From Blepharisma stoltei (taxonomy: Eukaryota; Ciliophora; Heterotrichea; Heterotrichida; Blepharismidae): 64,000 bases of DNA. The translations under genes were made by a program, and so were the position numbers. Position 1 is the stretch's first letter. Each line of letters begins with the position of its first letter. Below the pieces are notes generated by a model that worked only from the letters and a program-made list of their open reading frames with translations, ran no database searches and had not been told where the DNA came from. Below, one piece after another: positions 55,997 to 64,000 of the stretch. Location of the stretch: the NCBI GenBank assembly GCA_914767885.1, contig CAJZBQ010000056.1:1070001-1134000 (forward strand), in the 5' to 3' direction.

Positions 55997-57187
55997 TTAA
56001 GATGATGCTTTCGCTTCTTCTTTGTGCTGTTTTCTTGCAAGTGGTCCAAAGAATGCGTATTTTTCGTCTGATGTCTGCCATCTACCATGTCCAAACTTGC
56101 TGCTAGTATCAATGAACTTAAGTGAAATTTGTTCAGCAGCTGCTCTCGAAACGTTAGTAATCAGTGATTTCCTCAGAGTAATGACTCTCTTTCTGGTACC
56201 AATAATGGCTCCTTTGACCATTAAGAAGTCATTCTTAACAACACCATAGTGGGCGAATCCTCCCATTGGGGTGATTTTCTTTTCAGTGATATCTTGGTCA
56301 GTGCTGCCGTTCTTTGGGTCTTCAGCCTTGCCAATTCTGTAGATCTTCTTGTTGATTTCAGTTCTGTGGTGGTATCCTCTCTGTCCAGCTCTTGGGACTG
56401 CGAAGTTGACTCTTGAAGGATGCCATGGCCCAATACAAGCGATCTTTCTCCTACCTCTGTGGGTCTTTCTCTGTAGAAGCTTAACTCCCCACCTTCTTAC
56501 GACGCCACTGAATCCTTTACCCTTGCAGACTCCAATGGTATCAATCATTTCGTTTGGCTGGAAAACTTCGCTGACAGCGACCTTTTGCTCGAATTTAGCA
56601 TAAGCCCAGTCAACCTTTTCTGCGATGTTAGCACCACCGTTGACCTGGATTTCCATAATGTGGGCTTTCTTTTGGGAGAAACCTACAAGCTGGGTTTGGG
56701 TGTGGGCAATGACTCTGACGACTGAGCAGTACTTCTTGATCCTGTCCAAGGCTCTTTTGATTTCAGTGCCTGACTCGTACTTGGCAGCGTACTTGACGAA
56801 GGCTCTTTTCTTGGATTTGACCCAGTTTCTGTAAAAGCGGCGCTTGCACTCTTCACTGAGATGTTGAGCCCAGACTGTGGTAAGAGCTTTGAGGCCTCTA
56901 GGGGTTTCGATGTATCCAACAAGTCCAACAATGACCATAGGAGGGGTCTCCACAATGGTGACTGCTTCAATGACTTCTTTTTGGTGAAGCTTGGAACCTG
57001 GCTTATTGACCTCACGAAGAATATGGGTCATTCCTGCCTTGTAGCCGATGAAAGCTGTAAGGTGTGGAGCCTTGCTAGGATCATCTTTAGGGAAGCTACG
57101 CACTCTGCCTCTATGATGCTTTGCTCTTTTTCTTGGGAGGAAACCAAGAGACCCATGTCTCGGACGCTCGAATTTACGGTGAGACAT
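55997..57187 (-). CDS. RPL3: ribosomal protein uL3 (RPL3)
   Basis: 396 residues, standard eukaryotic length, uninterrupted. [20 protein letters not shown] start, [20 protein letters not shown], the W-finger/basic thumb region [20 protein letters not shown], and [18 protein letters not shown] are all diagnostic. Large-subunit protein close to the peptidyl-transferase centre. No TGA codons and GC-richer third positions than its neighbours, consistent with high expression. Poly-AT flank on both sides. Confidence 0.97.
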   Translation of the reverse strand: MSHRKFERPRHGSLGFLPRKRAKHHRGRVRSFPKDDPSKAPHLTAFIGYKAGMTHILREVNKPGSKLHQKEVIEAVTIVETPPMVIVGLVGYIETPRGLKALTTVWAQHLSEECKRRFYRNWVKSKKRAFVKYAAKYESGTEIKRALDRIKKYCSVVRVIAHTQTQLVGFSQKKAHIMEIQVNGGANIAEKVDWAYAKFEQKVAVSEVFQPNEMIDTIGVCKGKGFSGVVRRWGVKLLQRKTHRGRRKIACIGPWHPSRVNFAVPRAGQRGYHHRTEINKKIYRIGKAEDPKNGSTDQDITEKKITPMGGFAHYGVVKNDFLMVKGAIIGTRKRVITLRKSLITNVSRAAAEQISLKFIDTSSKFGHGRWQTSDEKYAFFGPLARKQHKEEAKASS

Positions 57188-58093
57188 TTATTTGTAGCCA
57201 TAAGCACGTAGGTGTGAAAATATGAACATTTAAGGAAACTAACTTCCTGCTGAAGTAATTATATTATATTTAATAGACTTCTGATGATTTTATAATGAAA
57301 ATTAAGATTTTTATATAATCATTTATTTTATAAAATTTGAGTAAGTCTATGCAGAATTTGTGGATAGAGGTTAAAGAATGATCGTGCAAAAGAAAATAGC
57401 TTATTCAGGGTATTCAAAATTTTAATCCAGAAATAATGAAAACAACGCTAAGCGTAAAATTCATAGCTTGTCCAGCAGAATCGAACCAAATCCTTACGTA
57501 CTCTTCGCAATGATTATAAAGAGCTTGAAAAAGTAAACTTTTAGGCATGAAGCATGACTAGATATATATACTAAATGCCTTTAATTTGTGTTGAAAATAG
57601 ATTTGAATTCTAGACAACTGATATCAATTATAGTAATTTAGAATATTTTACTTTAAAATTCAAGTTCTAAATGATTAAAAATAAAAAACAATGACAAGCT
57701 TGAATTTTTTAAGCACAAAGCTAAATATTTTTTTCATTTGTTAGATGCAAGAACTTTTGGAAGGATTAGCCAAAAATATTCTGCCCAATTCCCGCATCCA
57801 TTTAAATATCATAAAGCGCAAGCTATTTTTGAAATTTAATTTTCCAAATCTACTCAAGTTGCAGAATACGAAAATTCTCTTTTTTCAGATCGCTAAAATT
57901 TGGCATAAAAGCTCAGACTATGTTTTCCTCTCCAAAATTAGCAAAATTTAATTGATTTATGTTTTAATATTCACTAAATACCTGCAAATCAATATTTTTT
58001 CTACATAATAATTCCACCATATTTTTTTACAATTAGATAATTATTTTATATTAGAGTAAGTCTTTATATAAAAACTCACAAAAATTATTTTAA
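57188..58093. other. intergenic between divergent genes
   Basis: 906 bp, AT-rich, 5' to both RPL3 and the TRIM37-like gene. Holds a 68-codon ORF at 57745-57951 (MQELLEGLAKNILPNSRI...) whose Lys/Phe/Ile-rich composition makes it doubtful. AATCGAACC at 57481 resembles a tRNA B box but no cloverleaf forms. Confidence 0.45.
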
Positions 58094-59902
58094 ATGGTAG
58101 AACGTATTCAAGATTCTCTAAATTCAAGCTCGAATAGCATTATTACGAATAATAGAAACATAGAAGAAATTCTGAAGTGCTTTATTTGCTTTGAAAAAGT
58201 AATTGATGCCAAATTATGCCCATCCTGCTCAAAACTATGCTGCAATTCTTGCATCATAAAATGGTTATCTAAAAAGCCAGAATGCCCTCATTGCAGGTCT
58301 CCTTTAAGACACCAGAATTTGGTTAATGGACGTATTGTTTCAGAAATATCACAAGCCTTAGAATCTCTTCAAGTATCTAAACCAGAGCCAATAGAAAAAT
58401 GTGCTGCACATTCAACTCCACTTTCTTATTATTGTTTGACTTGCCTTAAAGCAGTTTGTTCTGATTGTGCAATGTTTGGCTTAGAGCATAAAAATCATGA
58501 ATTTCAGCGTCTTTCTACAGTTCATGAAAAACATGTAGAAATTATCAAGCATGAATCACAAATTCTTACCTAATTTACTGGATTTTAGTGGCTCTTCTGA
58601 TAAATAATGGGAATAAATAATTTTTTAAGTTAATTATATTGCGAAAAATAAATTTAATAATGGAGATTTAGAAGAAGAATTTGAGAACTTTCTTCAATTT
58701 TGCAAGAAATTGATTTAAATATTGCAAAAGTAAAAAAGAGCAATGAAGAAAAGAGTAATGAATTGATTTCCTCGGTTCAGCAAATGCAAGAAAGATTGGA
58801 TTCAGAGCTAGAAAATAGGCTGCAAGTTTTAAATAAACAAAAAGAAACTTTAAGTGAAGAAATTGATCATTTGGAAAATATGCATATTAAAATTAGCAAA
58901 CAGTTAATCAATAATGCAAAAAGCAAACTTATCGCAAAAACTCCAAGAATAATCAAAACCCTAAAGGAATTGCATTTAGCCCCTTTACCTCCTTTAATAC
59001 CTGTGCCCTCTGAATTTCCTTCCGAGATAATTCCTAACTACGACTCCGAAATTTTTGAAATTAACCACTACACCGTGCTCAGATCGTCAACTGAAGTGGT
59101 TTATTCCAAAATCCTCCAATCTGACGGAGTTTCCTGAAGGCTCAAAGTATATCCAAACGGAAATGGCGTGGCTCGAGACAGCTATCTCTCAGTATTCATA
59201 GAGATGATTAAAGGATTCCAATACTCCTCAAAATACGAGTACCGTATAGAAATGGCCAACCATTTAAGCTCAAACTTATGTGTTGCTAGAGAAAACACTT
59301 CAGAATTCGAGCCTGGAGAATGCTGAGGGTATAACCGCTTCTTTAAAATCCAGCTGCTAAAAGAAGAAGGCTATTTAAATGAAGAAGACACAATTCTACT
59401 AAGATTTTTCGTAAGAGCTACCACTTATTCACAGAAATGCAGGGACCAGAAGCATTATATTAACTATTTAGAAGCAAGCAAAAACAATCTACAAGAACAG
59501 CTAAAAAATTACAAAGAAAAATGTGAAAAAAATGCGTCGGTTTTGGATTCTGATGAAAATCCACTAGAAAAAATAGAAGAAGAAAATTTAGAAGAGGAAA
59601 AAGATGGAGAAGAGATAGGAAAAGAAGATGAATTAGGGATATTGCAGAAACAAATTGAAATAGAGTGGAAAGTTAAAAATGAAGGAGAAGAAGTCAAAAA
59701 AGTGTCTAGAGATGAATTAAATACAGTTTTGCAGCGGTATATGATGACCCCAGAAGAGGTAAGCTCTCTAAGTTCAGAATCTGCAGAAGACTGTCAGGAG
59801 TTTGGATCTCGCAGCTGCTCTGATATTCTTCTCCATGATCTTTTAGACCCCTATGAGCCAGAAATCTCGAATTCCCATACAAATTCTGAGCCCTTTAGGT
59901 AG
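58094..59902 (+). CDS. TRIM37-like E3 ubiquitin ligase (RING, B-box, coiled coil, MATH)
   Basis: 568 residues from 58094-58566 and 58669-59902 (569 codons). RING finger [20 protein letters not shown] with CPHCRSPL; B-box [20 protein letters not shown]; coiled coil [19 protein letters not shown] matching the TRIM37 pattern across the IES; MATH/TRAF domain [35 protein letters not shown] and [13 protein letters not shown]-terminus acidic. Domain order is unique to TRIM37, a centrosome and chromatin E3 ligase in animals. The Trp at the start of WRLKVYP is TGA. Convergent with fumarase, 57 bp apart. Confidence 0.88.
58567..58668. mobile_element. short TA-bounded IES
   Basis: 102 bp, AT-rich with stops, between ATTCT-TA and GAGATT-TA. 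Removal joins IKHESQIL to [15 protein letters not shown], which aligns residue for residue with the TRIM37 coiled coil. Confidence 0.85.
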
Positions 59903-59959
59903 TGCTTCTAGTCATGTTTTACATAATAAAACCATTCTAAATTATCTATAATATTTAAT

Positions 59960-61534
59960 TTATTTTCCCTTATAAGGTGAAGGTCCAAGCATTTGTTCAG
60001 GCCTTACCCACTGATTAAACTGCTCTTCCGTCAGGTATCCAAGCTTAAGTGCTGACTCTTTCAGCGTAGTCCCTTCTTTATGTGCAGTCTTCGCTATTTT
60101 AGCTGCTTTGTCATACCCAATATAAGGATTCAGTGCCGTCACAAGCATCAAGCTTTCATTCATAATCCTATTGATTTTTTCTCTATTTGCCTGAATTCCT
60201 GACACACAATGGTCAGTAAAGCTTCTTGAGGCATCTCCAATTAGTCTGATAGACTGTAGAACATTTCTAATGATAAGAGGTTTAAATACGTTTAGCTCAA
60301 AATGCCCATTGCAGCCTCCAATTGTGACTGCAGTATGGTTTCCTATTACTTGGGCACATACCATAGTTAAAGCTTCACATTGGGTTGGGTTTACTTTACC
60401 AGGCATAATGGAAGACCCAGGCTCATTTTCAGGCAGTAATAACTCACCGAGGCCACATCGTGGCCCTGAGCCTAAAAATCTGATGTCGTTAGCGATTTTC
60501 ATAAGAGATGTGGCAACAGTATTAAGGGCGCCGCTGAAGTGAACCAAAGCATCATGTGTGGCTAACGCTTCAAATTTATTAGGAGCTGTTTGGAAAGGAA
60601 GTCCTGTTTCTCTTGCTACATCTGCAGCGAATTTTTCAGGGAAGCCTATATAAGTGTTAATCCCAGTGCCTACAGCTGTGCCGCCTTGGGCTAAGAAATA
60701 GACGTCTTCTAAGCTTCTTTCAACTCTTCTAATGCCATTTTCTACCTGTGCTGCATATCCGCTGAATTCTTGTCCAAGTGTAATAGGTGTTGCATCTTGA
60801 GTATGAGTTCTACCAATTTTTATAACATTTATAGAGATTCTTGCCTTATTACTATAAGAAAATAATATAATTTCGGTTAGTATAGTCTCTATAATAATGC
60901 ATATAATATCAGCAAACTCCTTTGACTTATCCAAAAGTGCCTGATGAAGCTTTCTGAGCCCTGGCAGTAACACCTTATGCGTTTCTACAGCAGTTGCGAT
61001 ATGCATTGCAGTAGGAAATGAATCATTTGAGCTTTGGCTTCTATTGACGTGGTCATTAGGATGGACTGATTTATCACCTATTTTTCCACCTAAAATTTCG
61101 ATAGCTCGGTTAGCTACGACTTCGTTGCAGTTCATATTAGACTGTGTGCCTGAGCCAGTTTGCCAGACCACTAGTGGGAAATGAGCCATAAGTTTTCCTT
61201 CTATGATTTCGTCACAAGCTTTTTGGATTGCAGAAGCGTGCTCAGCAGACAGCCCGAACTCTGTATTTACTCTAGCAGCACATTTTTTTAGGATTCCAAA
61301 GGCTTTTATGAGAGGAGCTGGCATTCTTTCAGTTTCTCCACCAATGTCAAAGTTTTCTAGTGATCTTTGGGTTTGAGCACCCCAATATTTGTCACCTGGG
61401 ACTTTGATGTCACCAAAAGTGTCTTTTTCGATGCGAAAAGTAGCGAAAGTGGCTGAGGTCTGGGCAAATGCGTACTTGCTGCTGGAAAAAAGGACTTTTG
61501 AAAAGAGAAGCTTATTTGCTCTAGCCAAAAGCAT
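59960..61534 (-). CDS. FH: fumarate hydratase, class II, mitochondrial
   Basis: Interconverts fumarate and malate in the TCA cycle. 497 residues after removal of an 81-bp IES. N-terminal presequence [20 protein letters not shown], then [53 protein letters not shown] and the lyase signature [15 protein letters not shown] are all present and intact. Without removing the IES the ORF looks complete but carries 27 extra residues ([19 protein letters not shown]...) between EFADI and IKIGRTH, absent from the family. Convergent with the TRIM37-like gene. Confidence 0.95.
   Translation of the reverse strand: MLLARANKLLFSKVLFSSSKYAFAQTSATFATFRIEKDTFGDIKVPGDKYWGAQTQRSLENFDIGGETERMPAPLIKAFGILKKCAARVNTEFGLSAEHASAIQKACDEIIEGKLMAHFPLVVWQTGSGTQSNMNCNEVVANRAIEILGGKIGDKSVHPNDHVNRSQSSNDSFPTAMHIATAVETHKVLLPGLRKLHQALLDKSKEFADIICIIIETILTEIILFSYSNKARISINVIKIGRTHTQDATPITLGQEFSGYAAQVENGIRRVERSLEDVYFLAQGGTAVGTGINTYIGFPEKFAADVARETGLPFQTAPNKFEALATHDALVHFSGALNTVATSLMKIANDIRFLGSGPRCGLGELLLPENEPGSSIMPGKVNPTQCEALTMVCAQVIGNHTAVTIGGCNGHFELNVFKPLIIRNVLQSIRLIGDASRSFTDHCVSGIQANREKINRIMNESLMLVTALNPYIGYDKAAKIAKTAHKEGTTLKESALKLGYLTEEQFNQWVRPEQMLGPSPYKGK
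60821..60901. mobile_element. in-frame, stop-free 81-bp IES in fumarase
   Basis: TA-bounded, 27 codons exactly, no stop in the gene frame. Imperfect terminal inverted repeats TATAACATTTATAGAGA / TCTCTATAATAATGCATA. Excision restores [15 protein letters not shown], the invariant fumarase sequence. Confidence 0.88.
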
Positions 61535-61728
61535 TATTTATTATATCCATTATTTATTCATAATTAGATTTGTAGTAATTTTTAGATTTATTTAAAGATT
61601 ATTTTAATTTTCACTTATACCTTTTTAATATATAAAATAATTTTCATTACTTATAATTTATATTAATAAACTGATTTTACCAGATATACATAAAACAGAT
61701 ATTAATATTCCCATTATATTAAATAAAA

Positions 61729-63522
61729 ATGCGTTTAATTTTTATCATCAGTGCTGCAACTGTATGTCTTTCTATTATTGAACTAATAAGCCATGAGCAA
61801 CTAGAAAGCACTGGCGCATACATAATTGAAGAAATCCAAAAGGACAGAAGTGAGGGAACTGATGAGCTATTTTTGATGATTGGGTCAGTCACAAGCATTT
61901 GCTTCTTTCTTATCAGTGGTATTTGCTACTTAACTGGATATAAAGAAATAGGATTACTAGGAATTTTTGGAAGCCAGCTGGGTGCTGCATTCTCTGGTGT
62001 TCTGAAATCTGCCTTTGCTCACCCACGGCCGTTTTGGAAATACTCAGAAATTGACGCTCTTCAATGCTCAAAAGACTTTGGGGCTCCGTCAGGCCATGCT
62101 ATGTCAGCTGGTGGTAGTTTATTTGTATTAGGATATATATGAATGAAAAATACCGACCGATGATATATAAAACTTTTTATTATAATTATGATCTCTATTA
62201 TTACAGCCTACGACAGACTGTATTTAGGCGTTCACTTTTATTTTCAAATAATCCTTGGCTATGCTTTTGCCTTACTAATTTCTGCAATAATTGTCCATCC
62301 TTCAAGCATAAATTTACTTCAAAAATTTGGCAATGATAAGTTAAGTACTATAAGGTATAAGAGGATTAACCACTAGTCTAACAATCTGGAGTAGACCCAC
62401 CTAACCTAACGATTAGCTGCCTGGGCTAGAGCCGCCTCTTGCAGGTGCCCCCCTAGTTCTAATAGACAAAGACTAAGTAGGAGGCAAAGCCTGTCTAGCA
62501 TCTGGAAGGACAGGAAAGCCTTCAGGTTAGACATAAAATTCCCTATTCGGCAGCATCCAAAACCTGAAGGCCTAATTCTAAAATTGACAAAGATATTGCA
62601 TTTATCTTCATCAGGATGAGTCTTACCCGCCCCATAGGTATCCTCAAAGTCCTATTTCTGTTAGCATCACCATTTTTATTCTAGGCATTAATAAGGAATT
62701 ATTAATAAAAAGCCAAATAACATGACTTTTATTATTGGTTTTTTCTACAATTTTTTGTTTGTGTAGAAGTCCTGATTGAGATGAATCGTGGTCTATTAAT
62801 TATGAAAAAGCATGTGGAAATAGTTTTGCGATTGAAGATGTGATTATTAAGAATACTGCAGATTCTTATGTCTTTAGCTTGTTGGGAGGATTAACAATGG
62901 GGCATTATCTGCAAAAAGAGAAAGGGGTGCCTGAGTTCTCACTTCTAGCAATAATTATATCTGGATTTTTGCATTTGGGGTTTATCAATATATGCCTTAA
63001 GATGATAGAAGGATATATCTCGCTGAGCACAAGCAATTTTTTAGGTTGAATTTTATTATTCATCACAAGATACAGTTGTGGAATAATTTATGCGTACTTT
63101 TTACCTAACTCCCCTCTGTGAATAAGCAAAACTATTGGGAAATCCTTATTGTTTTTTACCAAAAAATCACCCTCCTTAAGCGAGCAAGCAGTTTTTTTTA
63201 AAAAAATATTTTAATATATAAGTAGTAATTATTATAATGAAATCTCTAACTAATTCTGTTTAATTTTAAACAGCTTGCATTTTAAAATACAAATTTTACA
63301 AATTAAATCAATATTTGCTTTCCAATTTTTGAGAATTGGGAGTTTTGAAAAAAAAAATTTGCTTATAATTTTTTAAAAAAAAATTAACCCTCTCTGTAAG
63401 CGATCAAAATTTGCTTGTTCGCTCACGGATGGGGAGGGATTGAGATAATTTTTAAGCTATTTAGAAAAAATGAAGCTTTAGAGCAAAGATTTTCAGTGTT
63501 GACTTTTAAAATCAAAGTATAG
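61729..63522 (+). CDS. PAP2-superfamily membrane phosphatase (glucose-6-phosphatase/SPP-like)
   Basis: 367 residues from 61729-62350, 62706-63105 and 63441-63522 (368 codons). Integral membrane enzyme with the three PAP2 motifs: KSAFAHPRPFW (KxxxxxxRP), GAPSGHAMSAG (PSGH) and YDRLYLGVHFYFQ (Rx5H; the following residue is Gln as in glucose-6-phosphatase, not Asp). About eight hydrophobic helices, starting RLIFIISAATVCLSIIEL and ending FLGWILLFITRYSCGIIYAYF. Substrate, sugar phosphate or lipid phosphate, cannot be told. Four TGA Trp codons. C-terminal junction comes from removing a MITE. Confidence 0.82.
62351..62705 (-). mobile_element. IES containing retroposon-like sequence
   Basis: 355 bp between TAs that restore frame (DKLSTIKSQITWLLLLVF). 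Middle is GC-rich with reversed AAAAATGGTGATGC near 62680, like the SINE family start, and AACCTAACGATTAG at the other end. ATAAGG occurs at both sides, a possible short duplication. Confidence 0.65.
63106..63440 (+). mobile_element. MITE-like IES
   Basis: 335 bp; TAA-CTCCCCTCTGTGAATAAG at the left, GCTCACGGATGGGGAGGGAT-TGA at the right. Forward family core. Removal extends the PAP2 protein with FLPEIIFKLFRKNEALEQ. Confidence 0.82.
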
Positions 63523-63887
63523 TAATATAGCTAAGATATTTAAACTTGTCAAATTAATATTTAGCATGTTAAATTATTTGGCACCGTTAGGGGGTGGGTG
63601 ACATGGGAGGGGAAGCTCAAAGCCGATCCAAAGCGGGGTGTAAGCTATACAAGGATTCTTTATGGATTTTTAAAACTGTTACCCAGAAATGAAAATTTTG
63701 CTGATATTTTGTTCCTATCAAAAAGTGGGAAGTAAGATTATATATAAAGACGAATAACAATTTTGTTTAACAAATATTTATATGTATTAATTCTTTACAA
63801 AATCTTTACAAAATTTATCCATTTTATATAGCTCGAGAACCCATTTAGATCGCTAAGAAGCAATACCTTAAGAGGTAAATTAGCGAT
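63523..63887. other. intergenic with retroposon remnant
   Basis: 365 bp. 63582-63690 is GC-rich (GGGGGTGGGTGACATGGGAG) and includes TTACCCAGAAATG, matching the internal module of the SINE-like family; looks like a truncated copy. The rest is AT-rich. Confidence 0.5.
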
Positions 63888-64000
63888 ATGAAAAGTCAAA
63901 ATGACAATAACAAGCACCACTTTTCTGACGAATCAAGTAAAAATTTGAAAAAATTTTATCTCTAGGTTCTGCTTGTCAAGCTGAACATGAAGCTGCCATG
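63888..64000 (+). CDS. start of an uncharacterised gene, cut by window edge
   Basis: MKSQNDNNKHHFSDESSKNL opens at 63888 but hits TAG at about 63964; another frame (ILSLGSACQAEHEAAM) runs to the window end and looks coding. A missed intron or IES near 63935-63965 would join them. Confidence 0.3.

Noticed and set aside
57440-57545. tRNA candidate (AATCGAACC resembles a B box on the reverse strand)
   Set aside because: The T-stem has mismatches and no acceptor or anticodon stem can be formed around it.
2177-63052. In-frame TGA codons as evidence of pseudogenes
   Set aside because: TGA falls at conserved Trp positions (QRRRW of chitin synthase, WRLKVYP of TRIM37-like, WNMLADQL of the deadenylase), so it is a sense codon here.

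Overview
This window looks like germline (micronuclear) DNA of a heterotrich ciliate, most probably Blepharisma. Three features point there. TGA is read as Trp at conserved positions: the chitin synthase QRRRW motif, many dynein and TRIM37-like positions. TAA and TAG are the stops. True introns are only 15-16 nt (four found). Most genes are broken by DNA that must be removed to restore the reading frame, mostly between TA dinucleotides, as expected of internal eliminated sequences (IESs). For almost every interrupted gene I could resolve, joining at the proposed boundaries gives a coding length divisible by three and restores conserved protein sequence.

Layout. 1-13800 is the C-terminal ~3,940 residues of an axonemal dynein heavy chain, split by six insertions. 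13848-25419 holds a coiled-coil gene, a TPR-like gene, a chitin synthase with a C-terminal helix-turn-helix, an Ap4A phosphorylase, a mitochondrial membrane protein and an unresolved basic protein. 25979-33152 holds a B-box/NYN/LOTUS RNA-biology protein, a RecA-like ATPase and an RSP2-like radial spoke protein. 33153-35350 is repeat-rich with small genes. 35353-42997 holds a peroxisomal-type Lon protease, a CCR4/nocturnin-like nuclease and a gene carrying five insertions (one of them composite). 43006-50724 is very compact: RPC7-like, ITFG2-like, F-box, glutamine-amidotransferase-like and uncharacterised genes. 51289-55670 holds an APE2-like protein with GRF zinc fingers, a proline-rich UBA-like protein and dynein light chain LC8. 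55997-64000 holds ribosomal protein L3, a TRIM37-like E3 ligase, fumarase and a PAP2 phosphatase. Cilium genes are prominent (dynein heavy and light chains, radial spoke).

Inserted DNA falls into four classes. (1) A MITE-like family with CTCCC...GGGAG ends and a TNA target duplication, in about a dozen copies of 250-400 bp. (2) SINE-like retroposons starting near ATGGCG, with 9-15 bp target duplications, several inside coding sequence. (3) Short unique TA-bounded IESs of 36-140 bp. (4) Large foldbacks: a 231-bp GC-rich palindrome in Lon and an 899-bp element with inverted arrays of a 15-bp repeat. Elements are nested in at least three places. The most striking points are insertions in coding sequence whose boundaries contain no TA, nesting up to three layers deep, and a shared four-terminal-repeat architecture in two MITE families with unrelated terminal sequences.

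Names of protein families rest on motif recognition only; no database search was possible.
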